Positions 8,440 through 17,021 of a stretch of DNA of 64,000 bases are shown here, one piece after another. Both the position numbers and the translations under genes were made by a program. The first letter of the stretch is position 1. Every line of letters starts with the position of its first letter. The notes under the pieces were generated by a model, which was given only the letters and a program-made list of their open reading frames with translations, was not told the origin of the DNA and searched no databases. Where the stretch lies: NCBI RefSeq assembly GCF_011067745.1, contig NZ_JAAMPJ010000015.1, positions 92,281 to 156,280 on the forward strand. Direction: 5' to 3'. The DNA is from Lentzea alba. GTDB taxonomy: Bacteria; Actinomycetota; Actinomycetes; Mycobacteriales; Pseudonocardiaceae.

Positions 8440-9234
8440 GGTTGTCGTTGACCCGGTAGACGATGAGGGTGGGTTTGTCACGCGGTTCCTGGGCGCGTTC
8501 GCGGGCGCGGGGGATGGCCACCGGTTCGGCACCGGGTACGACGGTGTTCGAGATGGTGCCGATGCCCTCGACGGTGAGGGTGACGGTGTTGCCGGGCTCG
8601 AGCGGTGGTAGGTCCTGGCGGACAGCAGGTCCTTGCCGACGACCTCGCCGTTGATCTCGGCGGTCAGCGCCAGGCGCAGGAGTCCGTCGCTGTCGCGGTA
8701 CGGCTCCAGTTCGTCCGCGGTGACGAGGTACGGGCCGAGGGTGGTGACGGTGTACTTGCCCTTGCAGGGACCGAGGCCGACCTGCATCTCGCGGGACTGG
8801 AGGTCGCGGGCTGACCAGTCGTTGTAGATGGTGTAACCGATGATGTGGTCGCGGGCCTGTTCCGGGGTGAGGTCACAGTCCTCGCGGCCGATGACGGCGT
8901 AGGGGTTGGTGAAGTAGGAGGTCGGCGCGTCGTACCAGGCGTCCGGGACGCCCGTGGTCCCGTCCATGCTGCGTCGTACACCCTCGACGTGCTCCTCGAA
9001 CGTGACGAAGTCGCGTATGGACGGCGGTTGGAGCGGTGGCAGCAAACGCACCTGCGAGACATGCGGCCCGCCCGGCACGCGCAGGGTGGCGTTGCCCGCT
9101 TCGCGCAGTGCCTCGGGACCTGCCTGGATCAGGTCGAGAAGCGACGCCGTGCCAGGCTGAGGATGGAGGACGCCGTCGTCCCCCACGGTGGCGACGCGGC
9201 TGCGACCGTGTTGTTCGTAGGTGGCGAAACGCAT
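8440..9234 (-). pseudogene. FAH-family hydrolase with an internal deletion
   Basis: The start at 9234 (MRFATYEQHGRSRVATV) and about 205 codons are intact, including SYFTNPYAVIG, GYTIYNDWSARDLQSREMQV, GLGPCKGKYTVTTLGPYLVT and TAEINGEVVGKDLLSA. Then the frame goes out near 8617. The C-terminal part resumes in another frame as PLEPGNTVTLTVEGIGTISN and VVPGAEPVAIPRAR. About 40 residues that include the conserved ASRG...GDVLGSGTC block of the family are missing (compare the intact FAH at 10684). FAH enzymes cleave C-C bonds in acylpyruvates formed after ring cleavage. This copy should be inactive. Confidence 0.75.
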
Positions 9235-9346
9235 GGCAGTCCTGGGTAGCTGGGCGAGTTGGCATTGACCGGGGTGCGGCGGCACGTCAGGGCTGGACAG
9301 TTCGACGCATCCCCGGATCGCGGGGTCAGACCGGCGGAGCGACGAA
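9176..9346. repeat. 171-bp direct repeat, copy A (FAH start / dioxygenase end junction)
   Basis: Nearly the same sequence as 12616-12788. Read leftward it holds the last codons of the extradiol dioxygenase gene (FVAPPV-stop complement at about 9325-9346), a spacer, and the first 19 or so codons of the FAH gene. The dioxygenase itself is intact only at copy B. Confidence 0.85.
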
Positions 9347-9378
9347 TGGGAGACACGCCCTCGTCGCTCTTGGCGGGT

Positions 9379-10586
9379 TCACCGGGAGCCGAGCGTGGAT
9401 GCGGCCGCGAGGCGGGTGCCCTGTCGCCAGACCGCGCGAATCGACAGGCTGTCGTTGATGGTCGTGGTGGGATCACCGTCGACCAGGACGAGATCTGCCC
9501 GCAGGCCTTGCTCGACGCGGCCCGATCGTGGAGGCCGAACCGTCGTGCTGTCAGTGAAGTCGCCGAGCGCAGGGCTTCGGCGGGGCTGAAACCGGCCTGT
9601 ACGAACAGTTGCAGCTCGCCGTGCAGACTTGCCCCGTGGGTCACGCCGCGCACGGTCAGAGCCGCGGCGTCGGTGCCTGCGATCACGTCGACCCCAGCCT
9701 GGCGCAGGGCTGCGATCGTGGCCAGTGCCATGTCGAAGTGCGAGGCGGGCAAGGCGCCGAACGTGTCGGAGAGGTGCGCCCGCAATTCCGGCGAAAGCTT
9801 TTCCGCAACGCGGGGATCCTGCGCCAGGTCCGTGCTGTGCGACAGCCCGACGAGGGAGGCAAGGGGGGTCAGTGTCGGCACCACGAACACGTTCGCGCTT
9901 GCGATGCGGTCGACGATCTCCGGGGTGTGGGCCGTGTCGGCGAACAGATGGGCGAGGCCGTCGACGCCGGCGTCGACCATCTGTTCGGTCTCGTGCAGCG
10001 TCATGGCGTGGGCCATCACCATCTTCCCGCGAGCGTGCGCCTCGGCGATCACGGCGGCGTGAATCTCCAGTGGTACGTGCGGCAGCTGGAAGCCGAACGC
10101 CCCGCCACTCTCGGCTATCACCTTGATGTAGTCGGCGCCCTCGCTGATCCGGTCGTCGACGAACCCGGCCGCCTCCGCCACGGTGGTCGCGGTCGGCCAG
10201 ACCGGATCGTTGAGGCCCTTCCGGAACCGATGAGGGTGGCCGTCGAGGTGGGTGAGCGAAAAGGAGGCGCTCCGCACGTCCGCGAAAGTCCGGTCGGCCT
10301 CGACCTCGGCGCGCAGCGGAATCATGGTGGCGGGCACCGAGCCCATGTCGAGCTCGGTGGTGACGCCGAAGGTCAGCGCCTGGCGCAGCATCGAGGCATC
10401 TGTGTGGGTGTGTGCGTCGATCAGGCCCGGCAGCAGGGTTGCGCCGATGGCGTCGACGACTTCCACCCCGGTGACCCGCGGCCCGCCCACCGAGACGATG
10501 ACGCCGTCGGCGACGTGCACGTCGACCTGGCCCAGGTTCTTCTCGCCGTCGAACACCTTCGCGCCGACGATGACGAACTCGTTGAT
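9379..10586 (-). pseudogene. Amidohydrolase (imidazolonepropionase/prolidase-like), frameshifted, start codon lost
   Basis: A metal-dependent amidohydrolase with VVDAIGATLLPGLIDAHTHT (HxH metal ligands), KVIAESGG, MAHAMT, GLAHLFADT and VIAGTDAAAL motifs. The frame reading TSLTARRFGLHDR breaks at 9520-9528. The natural C-terminus VEQGLRADLVLVDGDPTTTI ...GSR-stop is in another frame, so one base is missing. The expected start, right after GCGAGGAGAG, reads ATC AAC GAG TTC at 10586 where ATG would be expected. An in-frame ATG at 10631 lacks a good ribosome site. Related enzymes act on cyclic amides or dipeptides. It lies inside the repeat-bounded block of the catabolic cluster. Confidence 0.7.
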
Positions 10587-10683
10587 CGGACTCTCCTCGC
10601 AATGCTGGACATGTACTGGGTAGGGCTTCACTGCTCACGCGCGCGACGGCGACCCAACGGGGGCCCTTCCGGACAGACTGGGC

Positions 10684-11628
10684 CTACCGGCCCCGTCGTG
10701 CGGGTGGGATGGGAATCGGCTCGACTCCTGGCACGACGCGGGTCGTCAGGGTGCCGAGTTGTTCGACGGTGACGGTGACGACGTCGCCGGGTTGCAGGGG
10801 GCGGTGGGCGTTCAGGCCTTCGCGACCCCACAGTTCGGCGAGGCAGCCGCCGCCGCAGGTGCCGGAGCCGAGGACGTCGCCCGGGCGGATCTCGGCGCCA
10901 CGGGAGGCGTAGGCGATCATGTCGGCGTAGGAGAACGCCATGGACGACCAGCGGTCCTGCCCCAGCCGTTCGCCGTTGATCTCGACGGTCATCGTCAGGC
11001 CGAACGAGGTGTCGGTGCGCCAGGGTTGCAGCTCGTCGGGGGTGACCAGGACCGGTCCGAGGGTGGTGGCGGTGTCCTTGCCCTTGGTGGGGCCGAGCCG
11101 GACCTGCATCTCGGCGAACTGGACGTCGCGGGCCGACCAGTCGACGAGGATGGTGTAGCCGGCGACGTAGGCGTCGGCGTCGTCGGGGTGGATGTCGCGG
11201 CCGGTGCGGCCGATGACGGCGGCGACCTCCAGCTCCAGGTCGAACATCCGGCTGCCGGGCGGTACGGGGACGTCGTCGGCGGGGCCGAGGATCGCGTAGG
11301 GGTTGGTGAAGTAGAACGCGGGTGCCTCGTACCAGCGTTCGGGGACGGTCGCGTCGGTTCCGCCGAGTCTGGCGACACCTTCGACGTGCCGTTCGAAGGT
11401 CATGAAGTCCCGCACGGCGGGAGGATCGGGGATCGGCGCACGCAGCCGAAGGTCGCCGACTGCCAGGGTCGGGGCAGGTGCGGCCAGGGCCTGCTCCCCG
11501 GCCTCCCGCAGGGTGCCGTCGCGCAGGAGGCCGAGCATCGTGACGCCGCGACCCAGGGGATGGACCTGGTCGTGGTGGAGGACGCCGACCCGATCACCGT
11601 CGTCGTCGGCGTAGGTCACGAATCGCAC
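10684..11628 (-). CDS. Fumarylacetoacetate hydrolase family protein (second copy, intact)
   Basis: The 314-residue product is a complete FAH-fold hydrolase or isomerase. Visible family blocks are FYFTNPYAILG, MFDLELEVAAVIGRTGRDI (metal-binding acidic residues), GYTILVDWSARDVQFAEMQV, LGPTKGKDTATTLGP, ASRGAEIRPGDVLGSGTCG and a C-terminal PGVEPIPIPPAR. Such enzymes cleave 2,4-dioxo acids after aromatic ring opening. The GTG at 11628 follows AGGGAAGC, 14 bases after the MBL gene, so the two are probably cotranscribed. It shares the architecture of the broken copy at 8440 but is clearly diverged from it. Confidence 0.88.
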   Translation of the reverse strand: MRFVTYADDDGDRVGVLHHDQVHPLGRGVTMLGLLRDGTLREAGEQALAAPAPTLAVGDLRLRAPIPDPPAVRDFMTFERHVEGVARLGGTDATVPERWYEAPAFYFTNPYAILGPADDVPVPPGSRMFDLELEVAAVIGRTGRDIHPDDADAYVAGYTILVDWSARDVQFAEMQVRLGPTKGKDTATTLGPVLVTPDELQPWRTDTSFGLTMTVEINGERLGQDRWSSMAFSYADMIAYASRGAEIRPGDVLGSGTCGGGCLAELWGREGLNAHRPLQPGDVVTVTVEQLGTLTTRVVPGVEPIPIPPARRGR

Positions 11629-11642
11629 AGTCGCGCTTCCCT

Positions 11643-12602
11643 TCAGACGGAGGTGTGCATCGGGCGGCCGAGCCAGGCGATCGCGTCCCCGAAGGCGGCG
11701 ATCGGGTCGAGGTCCCGGCCGGCGTGGTCGGCGTAGACGCGGTGCAGGTTGAGCACGATTCGTTCGGCGTCGGCCCAGCCCGTGAACTCGCCCAGGTCGA
11801 CCTGGCGGGCGGCCTGCAGGGGCGTCAGACCCTGGGAGAGCCCGTCCTGGGCGATGTCGAGGATGAGCCGGTAGTAGCGGCGGTGCTCGTCCAGGACCCG
11901 GGTGATGTCGGCGCCGGTGAGGACCGGGCCGTGGCCGGGGACGACGACGTCGGGTTGCAGGGACTCCAGCCAGTCGACCGCGGCGAGGGCCCCGTCCACC
12001 GAGCCCATGAAGACCAGCGGGGTGAGTCCGGCGAACACCAGATCGCCGGCGAACAGTACGCGTTCTTCGGGCAGCCAGGCGATCAGATCTCCACTGGTGT
12101 GCGCCGGGCGGCCGGGGTGCAGCAGCTCGATCCGCCGACCTGCGACGTGCAGGGTGAGTGCGGAGCCGACCGAGATGTCGGGGAGCCTGCGGGTCACCGG
12201 CCCCCAGTCCGGGACCGGGTTCCACAGCGGCGGGCAGCCGTCGATGACCGGGTCGGCCTGAAGCCCTTCCCGCATCCGGCTGTGCCCGACGATCACTGTC
12301 GTGGAGGGGAGGAGGCTGTTGCCGTAGGTGTGGTCACCGTGCTGGTGGGTGTTCACCGCCAGCCTGACGGGCGCCCCGCCGGTGGCCGTGTCCACGGCGT
12401 CGAGAAACCGGCGGGTGCGGGCCGCGGTGGCACAGGTGTCGATCACCAGGACCCCGTCGTCGCCGGCCACCACGCCTGCGTTGTTGACCCACCAGGTCCC
12501 GTCCGGCTGCACCCAGGCGTGGATCCCGGGGAGCAACTCCTGGAGTTCCGCCGCGTCCGCTGTGGGAGGAGGAGCGGAGTTCGTGTCCGGGGTGTCGGTC
12601 AT
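11643..12602 (-). CDS. MBL-fold metallo-hydrolase
   Basis: A 319-residue metallo-beta-lactamase-fold protein with the zinc motif NTHQHGDHTYGN, a later AHTSGD histidine/aspartate pair, AGDLVF and the C-terminal VPGHGP. The SoxH-like or quinoprotein-relay-like subgroup is likely. The start ATG at 12602 overlaps by four bases (ATGA) the stop of a 25-codon FAH stub, so its translation may be coupled to that stub. Its role in the cluster may be lactone or ester hydrolysis of a ring-cleavage product. That is inference from position. Confidence 0.83.
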   Translation of the reverse strand: MTDTPDTNSAPPPTADAAELQELLPGIHAWVQPDGTWWVNNAGVVAGDDGVLVIDTCATAARTRRFLDAVDTATGGAPVRLAVNTHQHGDHTYGNSLLPSTTVIVGHSRMREGLQADPVIDGCPPLWNPVPDWGPVTRRLPDISVGSALTLHVAGRRIELLHPGRPAHTSGDLIAWLPEERVLFAGDLVFAGLTPLVFMGSVDGALAAVDWLESLQPDVVVPGHGPVLTGADITRVLDEHRRYYRLILDIAQDGLSQGLTPLQAARQVDLGEFTGWADAERIVLNLHRVYADHAGRDLDPIAAFGDAIAWLGRPMHTSV

Positions 12603-12676
12603 GACCCGGCCTGTCCGTCGTCCTTCACGGTGGCGACGCGGCTGCGACCGTGCTGTTCGTAGGTGGCGAAACGCAT
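12599..12676 (-). pseudogene. 25-codon stub of an FAH gene, translationally coupled to the MBL gene
   Basis: The ATG at 12676 opens MRFATYEQHGRSRVATV, identical to the start of the FAH gene at 9234, then diverges to KDDGQAGS and stops. The TGA shares ATGA with the MBL start. It keeps the FAH ribosome site (CAGGACTGCC). It is a relic of recombination but may now act as a leader ORF. Confidence 0.65.
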
Positions 12677-12788
12677 GGCAGTCCTAGGTAGCTGGGCGAG
12701 TTGGCATTGACCGGGGGCGCGGCGGCACGTCAGGGCCGGACAGTTCGCCGCCCCCCGGATCGCGGGGTCAGACCGGCGGAGCGACGAA
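12616..12788. repeat. 173-bp direct repeat, copy B (FAH start / dioxygenase end junction)
   Basis: Matches 9176-9346 with a few changes and small indels. Here the left-reading dioxygenase is complete up to the junction, and the FAH gene is cut after 17 shared codons. The two copies enclose the MBL, FAH and amidohydrolase genes. Confidence 0.85.
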
Positions 12789-13706
12789 GACGCCGCGGTC
12801 GACGTCGTTGTGCATCTCCTTGGCGACCATCTCGTTCATCGGGTTGGCCGTGCCCCACTGGTCGGCGTTCTCGGGCTTCGTCAGGTCGTAGATGTGCGGG
12901 TGCCAGGTGTCCTCGTCCAGCTCTTCGAGCTCGGTGGTGTACTCCACGGTGTTGCCGTGCGGGTCGAGGAAGTACGTGAAGGTGTTGTCGCCCGCCATGT
13001 GCCGTCCGGGGCCCCAGAGCTTGGTGGCGCCGGAGCGCAGCAGCCGGCCGGTGCCGCGCATGTACTCGTCGATGCCGCGCATCTCGAAGGAGAGGTGTTG
13101 CAGGGAGGTGTGCGGGCCACGGGCAATGGCCATGGAGTGGTGCTGGCTGCTGATCCGCATGAAGTGCATGAGCTCGCCCATGTGCGGGATGGCCATCGTG
13201 TCGGACAGCCGGAAGCCGAGGTGCTGCTCGTACCAGGTGCGGGTGGCGTTGATGTCGGTGGAGTTCAGCACGACGTGCGACAGACGGACGGGGATGGATT
13301 CCTTCTCCTCGACCCGGCGGTGCTTGCGTGCCTCGACGTCGGCGGAGACCTCGATGGTGCGGCCGTCGATGTCGAAGAAGCGGAAGCCGTAGCCGCCGCC
13401 GGGGGTGTCGAGCTTCCCGGGCTGGGAGATCAACTGCACTTCACCCGCGAGGAGCTGTTCGGCAAGTGTGTCCACATCGGCGGGGTTCGCGGCACCGTAG
13501 GAGATGAGGTCGAGGCGCTTCTCGTCGGCCTTGCGGAGCCGGACGATGTACTGCTCGGGCGAACCTTCGGCAGCGAGGAAGGAGATGCCGGAGTCCTCGG
13601 CGACCTTGGTCAGGCCCCAGACGCCGGCGTAGAAGTCGAGCTGCTTGTTGTAGTCCGGCACGGCGAGGTCGACGTGCCGCAAGTGGGTGAGTAGACGGTT
13701 GGTCAT
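12768..13706 (-). CDS. Extradiol ring-cleavage dioxygenase (VOC/type I, two-domain)
   Basis: The 312-residue protein has two vicinal-oxygen-chelate modules. The N-terminal module starts HLRHVDLAVPDYNKQLDFYA. The catalytic C-terminal module starts VRLSHVVLNSTDINATRTWYE, has HHSMAIARGPHTSLQHLSFE and ends with the glutamate ligand in GNTVEYTTELEEL. That is the 2-His-1-Glu iron set of catechol 2,3-dioxygenase relatives. The size fits the family. It should open a catecholic ring in meta fashion between the hydroxylase and FAH steps. The start is 11 bases downstream of the amidohydrolase stop in the same operon, and GGAGCCCGAC precedes the ATG. Confidence 0.88.
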   Translation of the reverse strand: MTNRLLTHLRHVDLAVPDYNKQLDFYAGVWGLTKVAEDSGISFLAAEGSPEQYIVRLRKADEKRLDLISYGAANPADVDTLAEQLLAGEVQLISQPGKLDTPGGGYGFRFFDIDGRTIEVSADVEARKHRRVEEKESIPVRLSHVVLNSTDINATRTWYEQHLGFRLSDTMAIPHMGELMHFMRISSQHHSMAIARGPHTSLQHLSFEMRGIDEYMRGTGRLLRSGATKLWGPGRHMAGDNTFTYFLDPHGNTVEYTTELEELDEDTWHPHIYDLTKPENADQWGTANPMNEMVAKEMHNDVDRGVFVAPPV

Positions 13707-13716
13707 GTCGGGCTCC

Positions 13717-14736
13717 TCAGATGAGACGCAGCAACGCTGCCGCGTTGCCGCCGCGCACGGCGTGGAAGTGGGGGTCGGGCAAATCCTTGACGGCGTGCAG
13801 CGCGCCGAGCGGGTCGTCGGTGCCCATGTCGAAGGGGAAGTCGGAGCCGAGCAGCACCCGGTCGGGGCCGGCCACCCGGATCAGTTCGCGCAGGACGTGC
13901 GGGTCGTGGACGAGGGAGTCGAAGTACAGCCGCTTGAGGTAGCTGCTGGGCGGGTGCGCGCAGCCGCGGGCGTCGGCGCGGGCACGCCATGCGTGGTCGG
14001 AGCGGCCGATGTGGGTGGGCAGGTAGCCGCCGCCGTGGGCGGCGACGACGCGCAGCCCGGGATGGTTGTCCAGGACGCCGGAGAAGATGAGGTGGGAGAG
14101 CGCGACGGCGTTCTCGGCGGGCTGGCCGACGGTGTTGGACAGGTACCACCGGTCGAGGCGTTCGTCGAGGGTGCAGCCGAAGGGGTGCAGGAAGAGGATC
14201 GCTCCGGTTTCCTCGGCACGCTTCCAGAACGGTTCGTAGGCGGGGTCCGACAGCTCGCGCCCTGGCGCGTGGCTGGAGATCTCGACACCGCGCAGGCCCA
14301 GGCTGAGGGCGTGGTCGAGGGCTTCGACGGCGTGGTTCGGGTGCTGGAGCGGGACGAGGCCGAGGCCGTGCAGTCGTTGCGGGGCTTGGGAAACGTGTTC
14401 GGCGGTGCCGGTGTTGGCCTCTTCCCAGACCGTGCGGGCCAGCGTCTCCTCGGCCCAGTAGTGGTAGTGCGAGGGGGAGGGGGAGACCAGTTGGACGTCG
14501 ATCCCGGCGGCGTCCATCGCGGCGAGCCGGGCCTTGACGTCGGTCAGTTTCGGGATGCGGTCGCGCAACATCGGGCCGCTGACGGCAGCGGCCTCGGGGC
14601 CGTTGCGGCGGGCGTCGAGAGCACGGGCGGCGGCCAGGGCGGGGTGTCCTGCGACGGCGTCCTCGATGCGCGGGAGCAGGACGTGCGCGTGCACGTCGAT
14701 CGTGGGTGCGCTGCTGAGCGGACGCGCGGAGTTCAC
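13717..14736 (-). CDS. Amidohydrolase-2 family decarboxylase/hydrolase (ACMSD-like)
   Basis: The 339-residue product has an N-terminal IDVHAHVLLPRIED (HxH metal site), SPSPSHYHYWAEETLARTVW, LGLVPLQHP, GVEISSHAPG, FLHPFGC, VVAAHGGGYLPT and a terminal LLGSDFPFDMG aspartate. This is the pattern of aminocarboxymuconate-semialdehyde and gamma-resorcylate decarboxylases. The GTG at 14736 overlaps the stop of the monooxygenase gene by four bases (GTGA), so translation is coupled. In an aromatic cluster a decarboxylase of a ring acid or of its cleavage product is the likely job. Non-decarboxylating hydrolysis is the alternative. Confidence 0.85.
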   Translation of the reverse strand: MNSARPLSSAPTIDVHAHVLLPRIEDAVAGHPALAAARALDARRNGPEAAAVSGPMLRDRIPKLTDVKARLAAMDAAGIDVQLVSPSPSHYHYWAEETLARTVWEEANTGTAEHVSQAPQRLHGLGLVPLQHPNHAVEALDHALSLGLRGVEISSHAPGRELSDPAYEPFWKRAEETGAILFLHPFGCTLDERLDRWYLSNTVGQPAENAVALSHLIFSGVLDNHPGLRVVAAHGGGYLPTHIGRSDHAWRARADARGCAHPPSSYLKRLYFDSLVHDPHVLRELIRVAGPDRVLLGSDFPFDMGTDDPLGALHAVKDLPDPHFHAVRGGNAAALLRLI

Positions 14737-15872
14737 GGGGTTTCCTTGATGACGGACATCGTGCGGGACATCAGACCGGCCATGTCGACGTTCCGGTTGC
14801 CCTCCAGCTGCCACTGACCGAGTTGCACCGAGGCGTCGACCACCGTGCGGACACGGTCGATCCGGCGTTCGTAGAAGCCGGTCAGCAGGGTGTCCAGGGA
14901 ACTCCAGTCCTGTTGGCCGCTCAGCATTTCGGCGAGCACGGAGGCGTCTTCCAGCGACATGGCCGCGCCCTGGGCGATGGTGGGGGGACAGGAGTGGGCG
15001 GCGTCGCCGATCAGGACGACCCGGCCGCGGTGCCAGGCGCCCTCGACGAGCAGCCGGGTGAACCACGTGTAGTTGACCTTGGCCGGGTCGGTGATGCTCG
15101 CGGCGATTTCCGGCCACACGCCGCCGTAGCCCGCGGCCAGCCGGCGCATCTCCTCCGCGTAGGAGGCGGGGTCGATGGTGGTGCGGTCGCGGTTGGCCTC
15201 CACGAGATAGGCGTAGATGGTGTCCTGGCCGGTGGGGCAGTAACCGGCGATGTAGCAGGCGCCGCCGTAGCTCAGGTCGGAGCGCACCACGCCCTCGGGG
15301 CGGTGCGTGGCGACGCGCCAGATGGCCATGCCGGTCGGCTCGGGCTGGTCGCTGATGCCGATCATGGCGCGGGTGGCGGAGTTGACGCCGTCGGCGGCGA
15401 TGACGAGGTCGTAGCGCCCCTCGGTGCCGTCGCTGAAGCGGACGGTGACGCCGGTTCCGTCCTGGGCCAGCTCGTTCGCGGTGGTGCCGAGACGGACGCT
15501 CGCGCCGCTGGCGCGGACGGCCTCGCACAGGATCTCCTGAAGCTGCGCCCGCTGCATGCCCGCGATCGCGGGCAGGTCCTCGCCACCCGTGCGGATGTTC
15601 TGCTGGACGTGGAACACCGTCCCGTCGGGCGCGGCGAGGCCCACGGAGTCGAAGGCGAAGCCGGTCTTCTCGACCTCGTCCCACACGCCCAGTTCGCGCA
15701 GGACGCGCAGCGCGTTGCCCTGCAAGGTGATGCCGGAGCCGAGGACGCCCCAGTCAGGTCGTGCCTCGATCAGCTCCACGGTGATGCCTGCCCGCCGTAG
15801 CAGCACGGTCACGGCGTTGCCGGATGCTCCACCGCCGATGACGAGGACGGTGCGAGGACGGGGATCTGTCAT
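14733..15872 (-). CDS. FAD-dependent aromatic monooxygenase
   Basis: A 379-residue flavin hydroxylase with N-terminal TVLVIGGGASGNAVTVLLRR, YDLVIAADGVNSATRAMIG (DG motif) and VVLIGDAAHSCPPTIAQGAA (GD motif). It resembles 3-hydroxybenzoate 6-hydroxylase and salicylate hydroxylase relatives. GGGAGACCCC precedes the ATG at 15872, which I prefer over an upstream in-frame start 13 codons earlier. It lies 89 bases downstream of the FAH gene and is coupled to the decarboxylase-like gene that follows. Its second motif, Ser-Cys instead of Pro-Thr-Ser after DAAH, differs from the enzyme at 7180. Confidence 0.87.
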   Translation of the reverse strand: MTDPRPRTVLVIGGGASGNAVTVLLRRAGITVELIEARPDWGVLGSGITLQGNALRVLRELGVWDEVEKTGFAFDSVGLAAPDGTVFHVQQNIRTGGEDLPAIAGMQRAQLQEILCEAVRASGASVRLGTTANELAQDGTGVTVRFSDGTEGRYDLVIAADGVNSATRAMIGISDQPEPTGMAIWRVATHRPEGVVRSDLSYGGACYIAGYCPTGQDTIYAYLVEANRDRTTIDPASYAEEMRRLAAGYGGVWPEIAASITDPAKVNYTWFTRLLVEGAWHRGRVVLIGDAAHSCPPTIAQGAAMSLEDASVLAEMLSGQQDWSSLDTLLTGFYERRIDRVRTVVDASVQLGQWQLEGNRNVDMAGLMSRTMSVIKETP

Positions 15873-15961
15873 GGGGTCTCCCGGTGAGGGCCGCGCGACG
15901 TCGGGCGGCAAGGGCGGGGCCGGGGCGCGCCTGTCGGAGCCGCCCGGCCGTTTTCAGGGCG

Positions 15962-16993
15962 CTACTTGACGGCGATGGGGTCGACCGGCGCGCCGACGGC
16001 TGCCGCTTCCTGCACGACACAGCGGGTGCACTGGGCGCCGAGCCCGGTGATCGAGCCGTCCATCACGTCGCCGTCGCGCAGCAGCCGGCCCCAGCGGATG
16101 CCGTTTCCTGCCGGGCTGCCGGTCAGGACCAGGTCGCCGGGGAGGAGCCGGGCGGTCTGGGAGATGTACGAGACCAGCCGTGCCACACCGAAGATCATGT
16201 CCTTTGTGGACTCGTCCTGCATGGTCTTCCCGTTGAGCTTGAGGGTGATCTGCAGGTCTGACAGGTCGGCGACGGAGCCTGCCGGGACGATCCAGGGGCC
16301 CAGCGGAGTGAAACCGGGAGCGTTCTTGCAACGCAGCCAGTCGGTGCCGATCGGGGGCATGTCCCGGCGGAAGACGGTCGCCCGGTCGGTGAGGTCGTTG
16401 GCGATGGTGTACCCCGCAACGTGGTCGAGGGCCTCCGCCACGGTGACCCGGTAGGCGGGGCGGGAGATCACCGCGGCCAGTTCCAGCTCCCAGTCGGGCT
16501 GCTCGGCCCACGAGGGGAGCACCACGTCGTCGTAGGGACCGGTGATCGCGGTCGGCAGGCCGATGAAGACGTACGGGAGGTCCTCCGCGGCCCGCTTGTC
16601 CATGATCGCCGCGACCTCGGCGCGGGCCTCCTCGGCGGTGCGCGGGTCGTCCGGGGCGCGGTGCGCGACCGCCAGGTCGATCACGTGCTGCCGGTAGTTG
16701 GCGCCCGACTGGAAGATCTGCCGGGGCTCGAGGGGCGCGTGCACCGCCAGGTCCGCCAGCGGCCGCCAGTCGCCCGCCGGGTCCTCCGCGAGGGTGCGCA
16801 GGAGTGGCAGCCGTTCGTCCCAGTGCTCCAGGAGTGCCAGCGTGGTCAGCGTGGATTCGCCCAGTGCCGCGCACAGGTCGAGGACACGGCCGTCCGGTAC
16901 CACGAGGCCGGGGAACCTGGCCCCGTCCGAAGCCGAAAGGGTGCCGATGGCGAACGGGCCCGAGAAGGGGGCCGACGCGGCGGTGGATGTCAC
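15962..16993 (-). CDS. Fumarylacetoacetate hydrolase family protein (first gene of the operon)
   Basis: The 343-residue protein has an FAH N-terminal extension (about residues 1-95) and the catalytic domain: IFQSGANYRQHVIDLA, PYVFIGLPTAITGPYDDVVL, DWELELAAVISRPAYRV (acidic metal ligands), VAGYTIANDLTDRATVFR and GDLVLTGSPAGNGIRWGR. It lacks sequence similarity to the other FAH copies beyond family motifs. It probably hydrolyses or isomerises a ring-cleavage keto acid. It is the promoter-proximal gene of the leftward cluster and faces the LysR gene across 130 bases that hold two inverted repeats. Confidence 0.88.
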   Translation of the reverse strand: MTSTAASAPFSGPFAIGTLSASDGARFPGLVVPDGRVLDLCAALGESTLTTLALLEHWDERLPLLRTLAEDPAGDWRPLADLAVHAPLEPRQIFQSGANYRQHVIDLAVAHRAPDDPRTAEEARAEVAAIMDKRAAEDLPYVFIGLPTAITGPYDDVVLPSWAEQPDWELELAAVISRPAYRVTVAEALDHVAGYTIANDLTDRATVFRRDMPPIGTDWLRCKNAPGFTPLGPWIVPAGSVADLSDLQITLKLNGKTMQDESTKDMIFGVARLVSYISQTARLLPGDLVLTGSPAGNGIRWGRLLRDGDVMDGSITGLGAQCTRCVVQEAAAVGAPVDPIAVK

Positions 16994-17021
16994 GGAGATG
17001 TCCTCCCGATTGAGATGTCAC

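Noticed and set aside
7180-9285. A 701-residue FAH-monooxygenase fusion protein
   Set aside because: The linking stretch is an out-of-frame, Ser/Pro-rich reading after a deletion, and the monooxygenase has its own ribosome site and ATG at 8421.
13717-15684. A 655-residue fusion of monooxygenase and amidohydrolase
   Set aside because: The N-terminal half is a wrong-frame reading of the monooxygenase. The real amidohydrolase starts at the GTG at 14736, coupled by a 4-base overlap.
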